Assembly (NCBI GenBank): GCA_026770615.1 | Contig: MU631322.1 | Coordinates: 429,373 to 462,764, forward strand | DNA length: 33,392 nt | DNA from: Pavlovales sp. CCMP2436 | Taxonomy: Eukaryota > Haptophyta > Pavlovophyceae > Pavlovales | Reading direction: 5' to 3' | Shown: one piece after another, positions 18,819 through 28,442 of the stretch | Position numbering within the stretch: position 1 is the first letter of the stretch | How the letters are laid out: the number at the start of each line of letters is the position of its first letter | Made by a program: the position numbers and the translations under genes | The notes under the pieces: generated by a model | What the model was told of the DNA's origin: nothing | What the model saw: the letters and a program-made list of their open reading frames with translations, nothing else | Database searches by the model: none

Positions 18819-19101
18819 TTAACGCCTCATCTCGACAGTCAACAGTACACTGAACAATTCTTCGATTTCAGCTGCCAGGGAGGCGAGGGGCGCTGGGAGG
18901 TGGGCGGGGCACGGCGTGTGGGCGGCGCCGGGGGAGGGCCGGCGGCAGTCGCGGTCGGGGTGAACATGCCATACGGTGGCACGGGATGGAAGGGAAGTGG
19001 GAAGGGATCGGTCATACCCGCGGCAACGCCGAGAGTCTCGTCTACGTCGATTCGGAAAGTCACATCGAAGGCGAAATTGGCGAAGTAGCAGCAGAGCCGG
19101 A
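18819..19101 (-). CDS. 3' end of an unrecognised gene, two exons
   Basis: On the minus strand an exon 19101-19018 follows an acceptor (CACATCAG) and reads RLCCYFANFAFDVTFRI, then DVDETLGVAA, ending at a GTATGA donor. After a pyrimidine-rich, proline-coding-looking intron (19017-18872) the acceptor CCTCCCTGGCAG leads to a terminal exon 18871-18819, AEIEELFSVLLTVEMRR then TAA. The join is phase 1 to phase 1 and removes the low-complexity stretch. The upstream part is missing, so this may be a 5'-truncated copy; no other exon is visible above 19102. I do not recognise the family. Confidence 0.5.
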
Positions 19102-20344
19102 CTGATGTGGTATAGCATTGGCGGCAAAAAAAATGAGTTTTGCGCGGCAGCAGGCTGTGCTGTGCGTGAACTTTTGTTAGATTATTTGCAACGAAATAAA
19201 AAATGTGCTGTGCGCATTTTCGAGAAAAATCTTTTATTCATTTATACAGTGCAACTAATTAATGGGATGTGCGCACTACCGCTGTTCTTGCGGTAGATGG
19301 GCTCCGAGCAGCAGTTGCAGGGGGGGCTGAAAAAGGCAGCAGGGCAGCAGACCTGCTCGGCCGGATTTGTGAGTGCCGATCCGGATTGTGAAGCCTAGAC
19401 TGATCAGCGATGCGATTTTGCCCTCGACTCCGTAGGTCCTTTTTTTTTTTGGTCAGGCAGTGGATTGCGGGCATTTAGAAGGGCGGATTTGGGCGTTTGG
19501 CGGCCAAGGCATTTTGCAGCAATATACATACAAGCAACAGTTCATATACAAAATAGGCGAGCGCGCTGAATAAGCCGAACAAGCAGACTGTCGTGCCTCC
19601 GTCGGAAGCAGTTGCAATGCTTCGCGAAATTAAGGTAAATTTTTGAGAGGTAGGAGTGGTACGAGTCATCTGAGTGTGTGGTAGAATAACTAACTGTTCT
19701 TCTCGGCCCTTTGAGTGTGTGTTAAGTAGGGCCCCGGCTGGCCGAGTGAGTGGTAGCAGTTGCAGTGATAGGATGACCAAACACTCACTCAGTGGAAGGT
19801 GAACCATCTACCACTCCTACTTCTGAAACAAATCGGGCAGATAATTGTTTTCTAGATCATAATGTACATAATTATTGCTACATGGATGATATCCATATAG
19901 GAGTACATGCACACAATGCTTAAAATTGCAAACAGGTGCGTGACGTGCGCGGGCTGGGTGGGAAGTTGGGCGACGCACTGTGCATGCTGCTCGAGAAAAA
20001 TAGTCGTCCCGGACGCAGCAGCGCAGCAGCAGGTGGCATACCCCACCCCACCCCCCCAAGAAGACCATGTATAAGAGCAGGAGTAATGCCGATGCCAATT
20101 TAGCACCATCGCATGTGTACTCGTCCCATGGACAGCCGTTCTTATGTGCCCCCCCCCCCTCCCCCCATCTCCCCCCCATTATTTTTGTGCCTTTCCTCTT
20201 CTTCTTATAAATCTGAATGATTGACTTGTTAGGCGCGGGTCGCTACCGGGAGTAGGTAGATGAGAGAGCAAGTGGACGTTACTAACTCATTATGCTATAA
20301 AAATTATCAAAATTATTATCATGAAAATGATGATGGAAACCATT
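19102..20344. other. Spacer with homopolymer tracts
   Basis: No supported gene. There are poly-A/T and poly-C tracts (20040-20180) and a 110-codon minus frame (19807-19475) with a hydrophobic stretch, LFSALAYFVYELLLVCILLQ, which lacks any other support. The block around 19463-19495 resembles 29754-29785. Confidence 0.35.
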
Positions 20345-21215
20345 AATGCCCACCCGATGACCGGAAGGCAGAGTAATCGTACGTATCACCGCATCACCTT
20401 TTGAACCTCGGGATGACGGCACGCGAGTAAACACTTTATTTTCTTAATTTGTAAGGGTAATTCCATAACCCCGAATTAAGTTAATAACACGCTACTTCTG
20501 TAGCTCGGGTCGTCCCGTAGCCTTATTAAATGCCCACCCGATGACCGGAAGGCAGCATGCTCGTATTACATCGTCACCTCCCGAACCTCGGGAAAAACGG
20601 AAAGCGCGTGAATACTTTTTTTTATGAATTCACAAGGGTCATTCCATAACCCCAAATTAAGTTAATACCACGCTACTTACGTAGCTCGGGTCAATCCGTA
20701 GCCCTACCTGCCACATGAGGTCTGGAAGGTGGCCCAGCTTGCTCGTACTACAGCGTCACCTCCCGAACCTCGGGATGATGGCACGCGCGTAAAAACGCAA
20801 TTTTCTTAATTCACAAGGGTCACTCCATAACCCCAAATTAAGTTAAAATCACGCTAATTATTTGGCTCGGGTCAATCCTTAGCCCTAATGGCCCACCCGA
20901 TGACCGGAAGGCAAAGTAATCGCATCACCGCATCACCTCCCGAACCTCGGGATGACGGCACGCGCGCAAACACCTTATTTTCTTAATTCGTATGGGTCAT
21001 TCCATAACCCCAAATTAAGTTAATAGCACGCTAATTCTGTAGTTCGGGTCAATCCGTTACCCTACCTGCCCACCCGATGACCGGGAGCTTGCTTGCTCGT
21101 ATTACAGCGTCACCTCTCGCACCTCGGAATGACGGCACGCGCGTAAATATTTATTTTCTTAATTCGTAAGGGTCATACCATAACTCTAAATTAAGTTAAT
21201 CACACGCTAACCATG
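20345..21215 (+). repeat. Satellite array B, ~175-181-bp monomers
   Basis: Monomer starts at 20455, 20636, 20816, 20994 and 21169 (spacings 181, 180, 178, 175). Sequence and orientation are as in array A: CACCCGATGACCGGAAGGCA, CTCCCGAACCTCGGGATGAC, AATTAAGTTAATA and a GTAGCTCGGGTCAATCCGTA-like block. Confidence 0.93.
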
Positions 21216-21771
21216 TAGCAAATACCTCCGCCCATCCCCTGCGCACAAGTAGGAAGGCACTTCGCTTCGCTAATAAATAAATTGATAAATTTATTTATTT
21301 ATTTACTATGAGAAGTGCATGTACTCACATACAAACACACACATACACGCACATGCATGTATCATCCTGCCTCCAGGCTGATGCCTCGAGTCGCCCCTGA
21401 TAGGCCTGGGGATGAGTCCTTTTCACACCGCCTATGGTGGCCTGACCGCTGACTCCCAGTGGGCGCCACATCAGCTCACCAGCCCTGCTGTCAATCTTGA
21501 TGATTATCAATGGGTCTTGGCAGCTTCACTGGGTGGCGCGGTCAGGCGATCTCCGCGGGGTCGCCACCGCATGCGCACAGTTTCCCACGGACGAGCACCG
21601 GCATGGAGCCAGAGACTCGCCCGTTTGACAACCTATACATGCGAGTCCTCAAGTATTGAGGCCTCAATACCTGTGGTTCGGCTCTATATCGGATCTACGA
21701 ACAGCGTTTACTGTCGCCGAAGGCGACAATTGTCACTGCAGAAAGCGGTTTATATTGTCTACAAGGCAGAA

Positions 21772-21872
21772 GGAAACAGAAAAAGAAACAGCTTCCAGAA
21801 GCTGCCTCGAGCCATGCTGACGCCTCGGCAGCTGCCGAGAGAGCCGGGCCAGCCGGCCCCTCGATTTCACCC
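21772..21872. repeat. Module Z, complete copy (three hairpins)
   Basis: It joins the two halves seen separately at 11587-11629 and 13019-13086. Hairpins in order: CAGCTTCCAGAAGCTG, CTCGGCAGCTGCCGAG, GCCGGGCCAGCCGGC. Confidence 0.8.
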
Positions 21873-22324
21873 ACCCAGTCCCACCCTAGGATATTTATCA
21901 GGACCGCCACTTCAGCCGATCGCAGCATCGAAAGCAGCTTCCTGACGCGCTCTCCTCGGCCTTTGCGGCTTGCAAAGGTTGTCAACTTGCTCTGCTTCGG
22001 AAGGGCCTCTTCTACGAGCAAGCACCATCAACTACAGCATCTATGATGCCAGTGCTAACTTGTTCGAGATGTGCAACGCAACGCTCCGAGGACGCTCATT
22101 CTGACAATACCTGGGTTACGCAAGCTGCACTGCGGAATTGTAGGTATAATTTTAGGATGACGTGTCCTATGACAGCTCGCCTAGAGACGGCGATCTTTTC
22201 AGTCCGAAGTCTCAATCGCCTCCCCGGCGCTCAACCAGACGCCGGGAATGAAGGTGCGGGGCCAAACCGACTGAACCAAAGGGTGCCCACCAAAAGGGGC
22301 CAAAGGCGTAAAGGACCAAAAATT

Positions 22325-22380
22325 GGAACTGAACTCCCGACTTCGCCCCAAAGGGTTGTGGTCCAAACCATTAGACTAGG
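22325..22380 (-). other. tRNA-like Pol III promoter remnant
   Basis: On the minus strand TAGTCTAATGG fits an A box and AGTTCAGTTCC approximates a B box about 35 bases later. A D-stem (GTC/GAC) can form, but anticodon, T and acceptor stems do not pair. It is therefore not an intact tRNA; it may be a SINE head or tRNA relic. Confidence 0.3.
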
Positions 22381-22437
22381 AATCACCTAGTGGTGAAAGA
22401 TAGATCTTAGGAAGTGTCAGATTTGTGTTACCCTTCA

Positions 22438-23079
22438 CGGCTAGACCCCTGAGACGGGTCCTATCCAAAGCTATGCAATAGGATAGGTGCGCACTGTTGC
22501 CATTGGTCTCTATTTCGTGCTCCGGAGTTGAGCCTTGGAAGGCAGGGTCTCGTGAGGTAAATAATAAGCCTCGGCCCATCAAAACCTCCTCAATAACTAA
22601 GTAAGTACTACTAATTAAAAGCCGAATTTTAGTAAATAAAGATTTCTATCCAATAGAAAATTCTTAGTGTGGTACCGATAGGTGCGTGGCCAGAGGGCGC
22701 TCTGGGCTGCACCAGGGGTGCGCCAAACACACCTGGGGGTGTCTAGGCTACCCCACACACTACGCCGAGCCCCCCTCCGCTTAGAGCAGGTCCGCGTCGA
22801 CGCGCTAGCAAGCTACTGGCACGTGCGCCCAAATGCCCGAAACTTGGCCCCATGCTGAAATTTCTGTATTTTTTTTGTAGTGATTTCAAGAGATCATAAC
22901 GAACCAACAGGAGGCCGCATCGTCAATTTGATTAATTCCTGGATATCCCCATGTCGTCCTGTCCATGGTGATGTGCGGTGACCCTAGGTCCCCGCCGCGC
23001 GGTTCGTCAACTACAGCGTGCCGAACCCATCCTATTGAATAGGTTTGAAAACCTATTAATAGGCTCAGGGGTCTAGCCG
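22438..23079. mobile_element. E4: 642-bp TIR element, TSD TTCA
   Basis: The inverted ends CGGCTAGACCCCTGAG and CTCAGGGGTCTAGCCG are perfect over 16 bp. TTCA flanks both sides (22434-22437, 23080-23083). It is collinear with E3 throughout (shared GGAGGCCGCATCGTCAAT, CCGCTTAGAGCAGG). It has no ORF. Confidence 0.92.
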
Positions 23080-23086
23080 TTCAGTC

Positions 23087-23600
23087 TTATCTTCTGCTCT
23101 GAGCGCGCCGTATTTCAAACGAAGCGCAAAGCTCAGCACATCCTCGCAGAGGGCTGCTGCCGACGAGGAGATCTCCACGCAGACCCATGCGGTTGGCGGA
23201 CGGGGTCAATATCCGGGCTCGAGTGCTCGTGAACGGGCGGGGCCTTGACGCGCTCCACCGCTTGTCGCCTCGCGCTTTCGTCTCGACGCGTCGATGCGAG
23301 CGCCCAAACGGTGGATTCGCCTCTCGCGCAGCAGCGCGCCACCATGTAATCGCTCGACGCGACGCGCTCAACTGAGGAGACGGGCACGTCAAGGTCGTTT
23401 GACCCAGGATCGTGGTCCGCGCCGCCCGGTCCGAGCGCTCCTCGCTCGCCGAGCGCGAGGTGGAAGCGAGGCAGAACGCGTTTGGGCGTTTTGTCTTGAG
23501 GGCTATTTTGGCCTTAAAGCCAGAATCGAGTTTTATGTCTTCCTTCTTAAAAGGCAAATAACCGCCGCTCCATTTAAAACAAAGCACAACTGAAGCGAAG
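23087..23600. other. GC-rich block with weak coding character
   Basis: A minus frame near 23390-23133 reads PVSSVERVASSDYMVARCC then ALASTRRDESARRQAVERV, which looks protein-like. No start, splice site or family can be supported. Confidence 0.3.
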
Positions 23601-23634
23601 AACTTTTTTCACACTCTCTCTTTACACACTCATG

Positions 23635-23916
23635 GATGTCAGACAACATGCTCCATGGCACAGCGACAGTCATGGGAACAGACATCGCGGTGCTGAAACT
23701 AACCAGAGACCCCGGCAAAGTGGGCGACATTATCGACGTATATTGTAAACGCATACACCCCACACCACCCGCGGATAAGTACCACATGGATACACCGAAC
23801 TACAACAGGAGGCAGAGTACGGCATAATTGCTCACGGCATCGCGCAGCGGGCAAGGCAGACAAAATGTGTAATCACCATCGACGCCAACATGACACACTT
23901 CGAGGCGACACGATAA
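23635..23916 (+). pseudogene. OTU-like cysteine protease fragment (copy 1)
   Basis: 5'-truncated copy of the OTU domain in copy 2. It reads MSDNMLHGTATVMGTDIAVL, then after a frame change GIIAHGIAQRARQTKCVITI and NMTHFEATR before a TAA (23914-23916). THFEA supplies the catalytic histidine region of OTU peptidases, which cleave ubiquitin-type bonds; the cysteine part is missing. The 3' flank goes on with the same non-coding tail as copy 2 (TCGAGACGAGCGAGATGCAG). Confidence 0.6.
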
Positions 23917-24112
23917 ATTTAGTAGAGCAACTGACAAGCAAGGAGAGGGTGTGGGTGGGGTGGGGGGGCGGGGGGGGGCTGTCTGTATTATGAGATGCAG
24001 GTGCGGTGCATGTGCAAGCGAGCCGCATTTCGAGACGAGCGAGATGCAGCAGAGCTTGATCAGCGTGCAAGTCGAGTGTCGTCGATAGTCGTCGTATGCC
24101 TGATCAGTCTTA

Positions 24113-24442
24113 CAGGTGTCTACGCCCTAACGCGACAAATATTTTTGGGAATCTCTGGCGGCCGCCCAGCGGGCTCTCAGGGCTTCAAAATTTCTGGAGC
24201 AGCTTCCTATGGGCCCCAGAATTTCAATCTCCGCTGGCGCCGACCTGCCATCTGCTCACTGGCGCCGTGCATTGCCCATGCAAGATCGCCAATGGGATAT
24301 ACCCTAACGCGACAAAATTTTGATTGGCTAACGGAACCATTTTTAAAACTGGTAAATACGGAGATTCATCTGCATGCAGCCGATCAGCGAATTTACAGCA
24401 TTGTATCCTTAGGGTTTTGTCGCGTTAGGGCGTAGACACCTG
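24113..24442. mobile_element. E5: 330-bp MITE with 27-bp perfect TIR, TA-type target
   Basis: The ends CAGGTGTCTACGCCCTAACG(CGACAAA) and its complement are identical over 27 bp. It sits in the tail of OTU copy 1. Copy 2 (near 26580) has the empty site CAGTCTTAGCAGGG. The flanks are TA on the left and CA on the right, so a TA duplication with one change. CAG-starting ends and TA target suggest the Tc1/mariner group. A third internal CCCTAACGCGACAAA lies at 24302. Confidence 0.85.
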
Positions 24443-24668
24443 CAGCAGGGAGGACGGTATCCGGGGGCTCGGGAGCTGGTCCCAGGTTTTTTTACTTGGG
24501 AGACCGCGAACGGGACCGGACGTTTTTATAGATATTTACACCTACGAAGAACCACCTCTACAACGAGTGTAAGAAGACAGACGAACTGCGCCACGACCAC
24601 CACTGCAAGCTCAGCAAGATTCTAGCCCCACGCCTCGGACGCACGGCAGACAGCTAACAGCCACCAAA

Positions 24669-25307
24669 ATGATTCAAAGGCCCGATTATCATGCCGGACG
24701 AGTGGGCGTGAGTATCAAAGGAAAGATAGCAGCGGGGACGCCAGCCGATGAAGACGACAATGAGCCAGGCGACGCCCCCAAACCAGGCGAGCTCTACTTC
24801 GCCCTTCTAGGGTACAGCCTAGCGATACACCAACTGCGCGACGAGGCGATAAAATCCATGGCTGCAGCCACGTCAGACGGAATCTCTAGCTACGAGGTGC
24901 AAAAGTACCGAAACGCAATGTGGGCATCCCAGACCGCCGAAAGGCAGGCCGCCATCGAGCGCAAGAAGAATCAGGATGACACCACTCAGAAATGGAAGAA
25001 GAAGACCCAATGCCCACCAGCCAGACCCCACCCCAAACCCCCGATCACCCCACATCGAGCCAAGATGACTCGCCCACGCCAAACCCACCCACCCCAAGCG
25101 ATTGCCCGTCTGCCACACCTAGCCCATCGACACAGCCCCCCGCTAGACCGAATGGACAGCCACGTCGCCGAGCAGCATCCCAACCCAGCACTGGCAACCC
25201 AGCAGCCCCCACACGCAAACGCCCCGCCAGCCAAAGCCATCCAAAAGCGCCGACACACAAAAAGGCCAAATACCCCGAAAAAACCCCGGCACAAAACGCC
25301 TGCCTAG
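24669..25307 (+). CDS. ORF1 of the OTU-type element, function unknown
   Basis: 212 codons from ATG to TAG. The first 130 residues look globular (ELYFALLGYSLAIHQLRDEA, EVQKYRNAMWASQTAERQAA); the rest is Pro/His/basic-rich. An overlapping frame (24992-25372) is also open and reads an acidic-then-basic, Ser/Pro-rich tail with nuclear-localisation-like KKAK; a single frame change around 25000 could make it the true C-terminus. It lies about 390 bp upstream of the OTU frame and is probably the first protein of the same element, perhaps Gag-like. No domain is recognised. Confidence 0.45.
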   Translation: MIQRPDYHAGRVGVSIKGKIAAGTPADEDDNEPGDAPKPGELYFALLGYSLAIHQLRDEAIKSMAAATSDGISSYEVQKYRNAMWASQTAERQAAIERKKNQDDTTQKWKKKTQCPPARPHPKPPITPHRAKMTRPRQTHPPQAIARLPHLAHRHSPPLDRMDSHVAEQHPNPALATQQPPHANAPPAKAIQKRRHTKRPNTPKKPRHKTPA

Positions 25308-25645
25308 CCAGAACCTCCCACGACCACCGCCATGCAAGAAAACAGAGCAGGAAACCAGCAACCACCAAGTGACAATGGGGACGACTAAGACAGTACAGCG
25401 CAACGGATGCGAGCCCCGGCTGGCAACTTAAATAGCCTGTTGGCGTCTGTTGGTATAATTCCCACACGCTGTGCGGTTTCACCCGCGCCGTTGCCTGGCG
25501 CGCGGGCCGCTCCCGTTAGGGGGCAAAGGCTATCACATCGCTGAACAACTAACACACGTAACGGACAGCAATTTATTGGCAATCAGCCAATCCGGTGCCA
25601 GGCAGGCTCATGCTGGCAGAGTCGGTAGAAGCGCCAGGCACCCTT

Positions 25646-26250
25646 GTCTGACAGCTACCAACAGCGTCAGTAGCACTAGCCCCAGAACACGTGAATGGCG
25701 ACGGAAACTGCCTGATTTATGCGGCACTAAAGAGCTCAGGGCAACCAGCCAGCTAGAACGCAGCCATACAAATACGGGAGTCGGCAATCACACTAGCAAT
25801 CGACCTCCCGGTGAAGGTTAAGAAGGCCCTCAGGCTATACAGACTGGATATAGACCCGGATGACCCCATGGGGAATAACCTAGACCACAGTAAGCGACCC
25901 AACTTCTGGCCAATAGCAGCGCAAGCAAAACGCGGCCTTCCCCACTTCCCAGCAAACCAGGCCGCATGGATGTCAGACAACATGCTCCACAGCATAGCGA
26001 CAGTCATGGGAACAGGCATCGCGGTGCTGAAACTAAGCAGAGACCCCGGCAAAGTGGGCGACATTATCGAACTATATTACGCATACACCCGCACCACCCG
26101 CGGATCGGCAGTACCACATGGATACACCGAACTACTACAGGAGGCAGAGTACGGCATAATTGCTCACGGCATCGCGCAGCGGGCAAGGCAGACAAATATG
26201 CGTAATCACCATCGACGTCAACATGATACACTTCGCGGTGACACGAGAAA
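25646..26250 (+). pseudogene. OTU-like cysteine protease domain (copy 2), broken
   Basis: One frame reads ALAPEHVNGDGNCLIYAALK, the OTU signature with the catalytic cysteine (25709-25711), then after an in-frame TAG (25754-25756) KKALRLYRLDIDPDDPMG, AAWMSDNMLHSIATVMGTG and LLQEAEYGIIAHGIAQ. A one-base insertion near 26190, relative to copy 1, shifts the frame. The histidine region (NMIHFAV, 26223-26237) is in the next frame. OTU peptidases remove ubiquitin-like proteins; OTU domains also occur in some eukaryotic retroelements. Its place after ORF1, in a repeated unit with a shared 3' tail, supports an element origin. No reverse transcriptase is visible. Confidence 0.65.
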
Positions 26251-26346
26251 TTTACTAGAACAACTGACAAGCGAGGAGAGGGTGGGGGGTAGGGGGAGGG
26301 GGGAGGTGGGCTGGCGCAGAAGTTCACTTTCTCTGCTTGTATTATG

Positions 26347-26461
26347 TTTATGATAGGGGTTCAAGCTGGCGTCTGACTGTTCTAAATGTTGTGCTGGTCT
26401 GAGCGCTGCGTCGCCCATTGCCTGCTGCGTGCCTTAGTCGGCTGCGCTGGCTTGGGCGCCA
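26347..26461 (+). mobile_element. X4: truncated X copy, 6-bp TSD ATTATG
   Basis: 115 bp of X (TTTATGATAGGGGTTCAAGC to GCTTGGGCGCCA) inserted in the tail of OTU copy 2. ATTATG flanks it (26341-26346, 26462-26467). OTU copy 1 has the uninterrupted equivalent (GTATTATGAGATGC near 23985). Confidence 0.8.
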
Positions 26462-26599
26462 ATTATGTGCTGTAGGTGCGGTGCGTACGCAGGCGAGCCG
26501 CATTTCGAGACGAGCGAGATGCAGCAGAGGTTGATCAGCGCGCAAGTCGAGTGTCGTCGACAGTCGTGTGCCTGATCAGTCTTAGCAGGGATGACGGTA

Positions 26600-26645
26600 T
26601 CCCGGGGCTCGGGAGCTGGTCCCAGTTTTAACTGGGAGACCGCGG
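26600..26645 (+). other. 3'-tail hairpin of the OTU-type element
   Basis: GGTCCCAG-TTTTAA-CTGGGAGACC forms a stem-loop with one bulged base. The same hairpin, with a different loop, follows copy 1 at about 24478-24512. Both are followed by a TTTTTAYAGATATTTACAC end, so this is probably the element's 3' terminus. Confidence 0.5.
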
Positions 26646-26735
26646 TCGGTTCCCAAATATAAAATAGTTTAGTTTTGGGTTTTTACAGATATTTACACAC
26701 ACACACACACTCATCAGACTCGGCGAGGAAGGAAT

Positions 26736-28442
26736 ATGATCGCCGCCGCTGCGAAGGAAGCAGCCCAGACGGAGGACGAGGCCACGAGGGCTCTCGTGCA
26801 GACTGCCGCGCATGGAAGCTCGCCATCATCACTGCTTGAGACGCGATATGCGCATGCATTTGCCGAGTGGCTCGGCCTCGTGTTGCCGGAGCGCCTGACC
26901 GGCCTGCTGCGCTCGGTCGCGCTCCAAAAGACGCAGCAGGCAGCGCGTGACAGGTGCATCGTCGCGGCGCTCGCTGCGTCGGTCGCCTCGGAGGAGGAGC
27001 GGGCGCAGCTCCTCACCGGCGTGCGCGCGCACGTGGCGGCCCTCGACGCGGACCTCGGGAAGGCGCTCGACACCAACGAAGCGCCGAGCTCGAGCGCGTG
27101 TGCCTACTGCTCGGCCTCGTGTTGACGGGCGCGGTGCGCGGCCTGCTGCGCGCGGTTGCACTCCCAAAGACGCAGCAGGTGGCGCGCGACAGGTGCATCG
27201 TTGCGGCGCTCGCTGCGTCGGCCGCCCCGGAGGAGGAGCGGGCGCAGCACCTCACCGGCGTGTGCGCGCAGGTTGCGGCCCTCGGTGCGGACCTGCAACA
27301 GGAGCGGCAGGCGGTGTTCCAACTTCGACTCGCACGTCTCCGCAGACCAAGGCGGGCAGATATCTGTCTACTTTGACAGCGCACAGCTGCTGCCCTGCTT
27401 CCTCGCAGCACGCGACTCGTTCATCCGCACACAGGAGGTGGCGATGCGGACTGCAACTGCAGGTGTGCTCCCCGTGCTCGCCGAGGCACTTCAGAGATTT
27501 TCTCCGCAGAATATCTCGGGCGGGCGTGCAGGAGCAGGCATGCAGGGTGCTGCGCAAATTTACAGGTGGCGCAGAGGCGCAGAGCCCTAGCAGATCGGCG
27601 GCAGTGAACCTGGCAGCGGCGCACCTGCTGCTGATGGCAGCGACTATCTTGGGTAACACACCCGATCTGCATGCACTCGGTGCCTTAGCGCCGCCGTACG
27701 CAAATATTGCGCTGCCCCAGATATCCGCAGCTATGCACGCGCACATGGGAAGTGCAATAGTACAGGCGCACGCGTGTGTTGCACTGGTCTGTATCACGGG
27801 TGGCACAGATGCACAGGTGATCGCTACAGCTGTCGTGCTATGCCCCCCGTATCACGGGCGTAGACATTCATAACCACCCCGAAACCGCAGCGCCCGTCTG
27901 CGCCAACCCCCTGCCCCCTCTCTCCTCTACGCACAGCGCGATGCTTGCAAGCAGGCGGCAGTGGCGGCGGGGTTACTGCCCTGCTTGTCGTAGCGATGCG
28001 TGCGCACACGGGTAGCAACGCAGTGCAGGCGCACTGCTGCTGTGCGCTGCGCAAAATCACAGCCGGCGCCAATGCTGCGGGCGATACGCGCAGGCAGGCG
28101 GCAGCGGATGCGGGCGCGCTGCCCCAGATCGTCGAGGATTTGCGCGCGCACCCGGCCAGCGCACTGCAGGAACAGGCTTTCTTTGCTCTGCACAGCATTG
28201 CCGATGGCATCACGGATGTGGACGTCGATCCGAGGCCATCGCTTGAGGCGATTCACACGCGCTCTCTGCCACAAATCGTCGAAGCGCTAGATGCATGCGA
28301 CTCGGCGATGGCCGAGGCCCGCTTCCCGCGCGCGTGCTGCGAGAAGGAGAGCGCGCGCGAGCGCGCGGCCAGCAAGCGCGCCAGGGAGAAGGAGGAGGAC
28401 GACGACGGGCTGGAGATGGAGAGCGATGACGAGTTCTACTGA
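26736..28442 (+). pseudogene. Armadillo-repeat protein gene with frameshifts and one intron
   Basis: Starts at ATG 26736. An N-terminal helical unit (ERLTGLLRSVALQKTQQAAR) is repeated after 239 bp (27110-27348), shifting the frame. About 42-residue armadillo units follow: TAGVLPVLAEALQRF, ALPQISAAMHAHMGS with VQAHACVALVCITGG, AMRAHTGSNAVQAHCCCALR and GALPQIVEDLRAHPASALQE. An intron (27817-27936, GTGATC...GCACAG) lies between TDAQ and RDACKQAAVAAG. The end is charged (KRAREKEEDDDG...SDDEFY) before TGA. Armadillo solenoids bind peptides or proteins, as in importin-alpha, but no specific subfamily is clear. At least four frame changes are needed, including one soon after the intron near 27980, so it is probably a pseudogene. 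Confidence 0.65.
26871..27348. repeat. 239-bp tandem duplication in the armadillo gene
   Basis: CTCGGCCTCGTGTTG at 26871 and 27110, and GACAGGTGCATCGT at 26949 and 27188, give a constant 239-bp offset. Confidence 0.9.

Larger units (their letters stand above)
21216..22437. other. Spacer containing module Z and palindromes
   Basis: It holds an AT-rich inverted repeat (21270-21305), an 18-bp palindrome (21653-21670), a 7-bp-stem hairpin (21712-21728) and a complete module Z (21772-21872). A minus frame (22021 to about 21770) reads KLTTFASRKGRGERVRKLL and runs into the module Z peptide. No recognised gene. Confidence 0.4.

Noticed and set aside
19475..19807. Minus ORF with a membrane-like stretch
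   Set aside because: Hydrophobic segment only; no start context, homology or splice support, so left as spacer.
21395..21430. Hammerhead ribozyme from GATGAGTCC
   Set aside because: The conserved CTGATGA and GAAA core elements and three stems cannot be placed.
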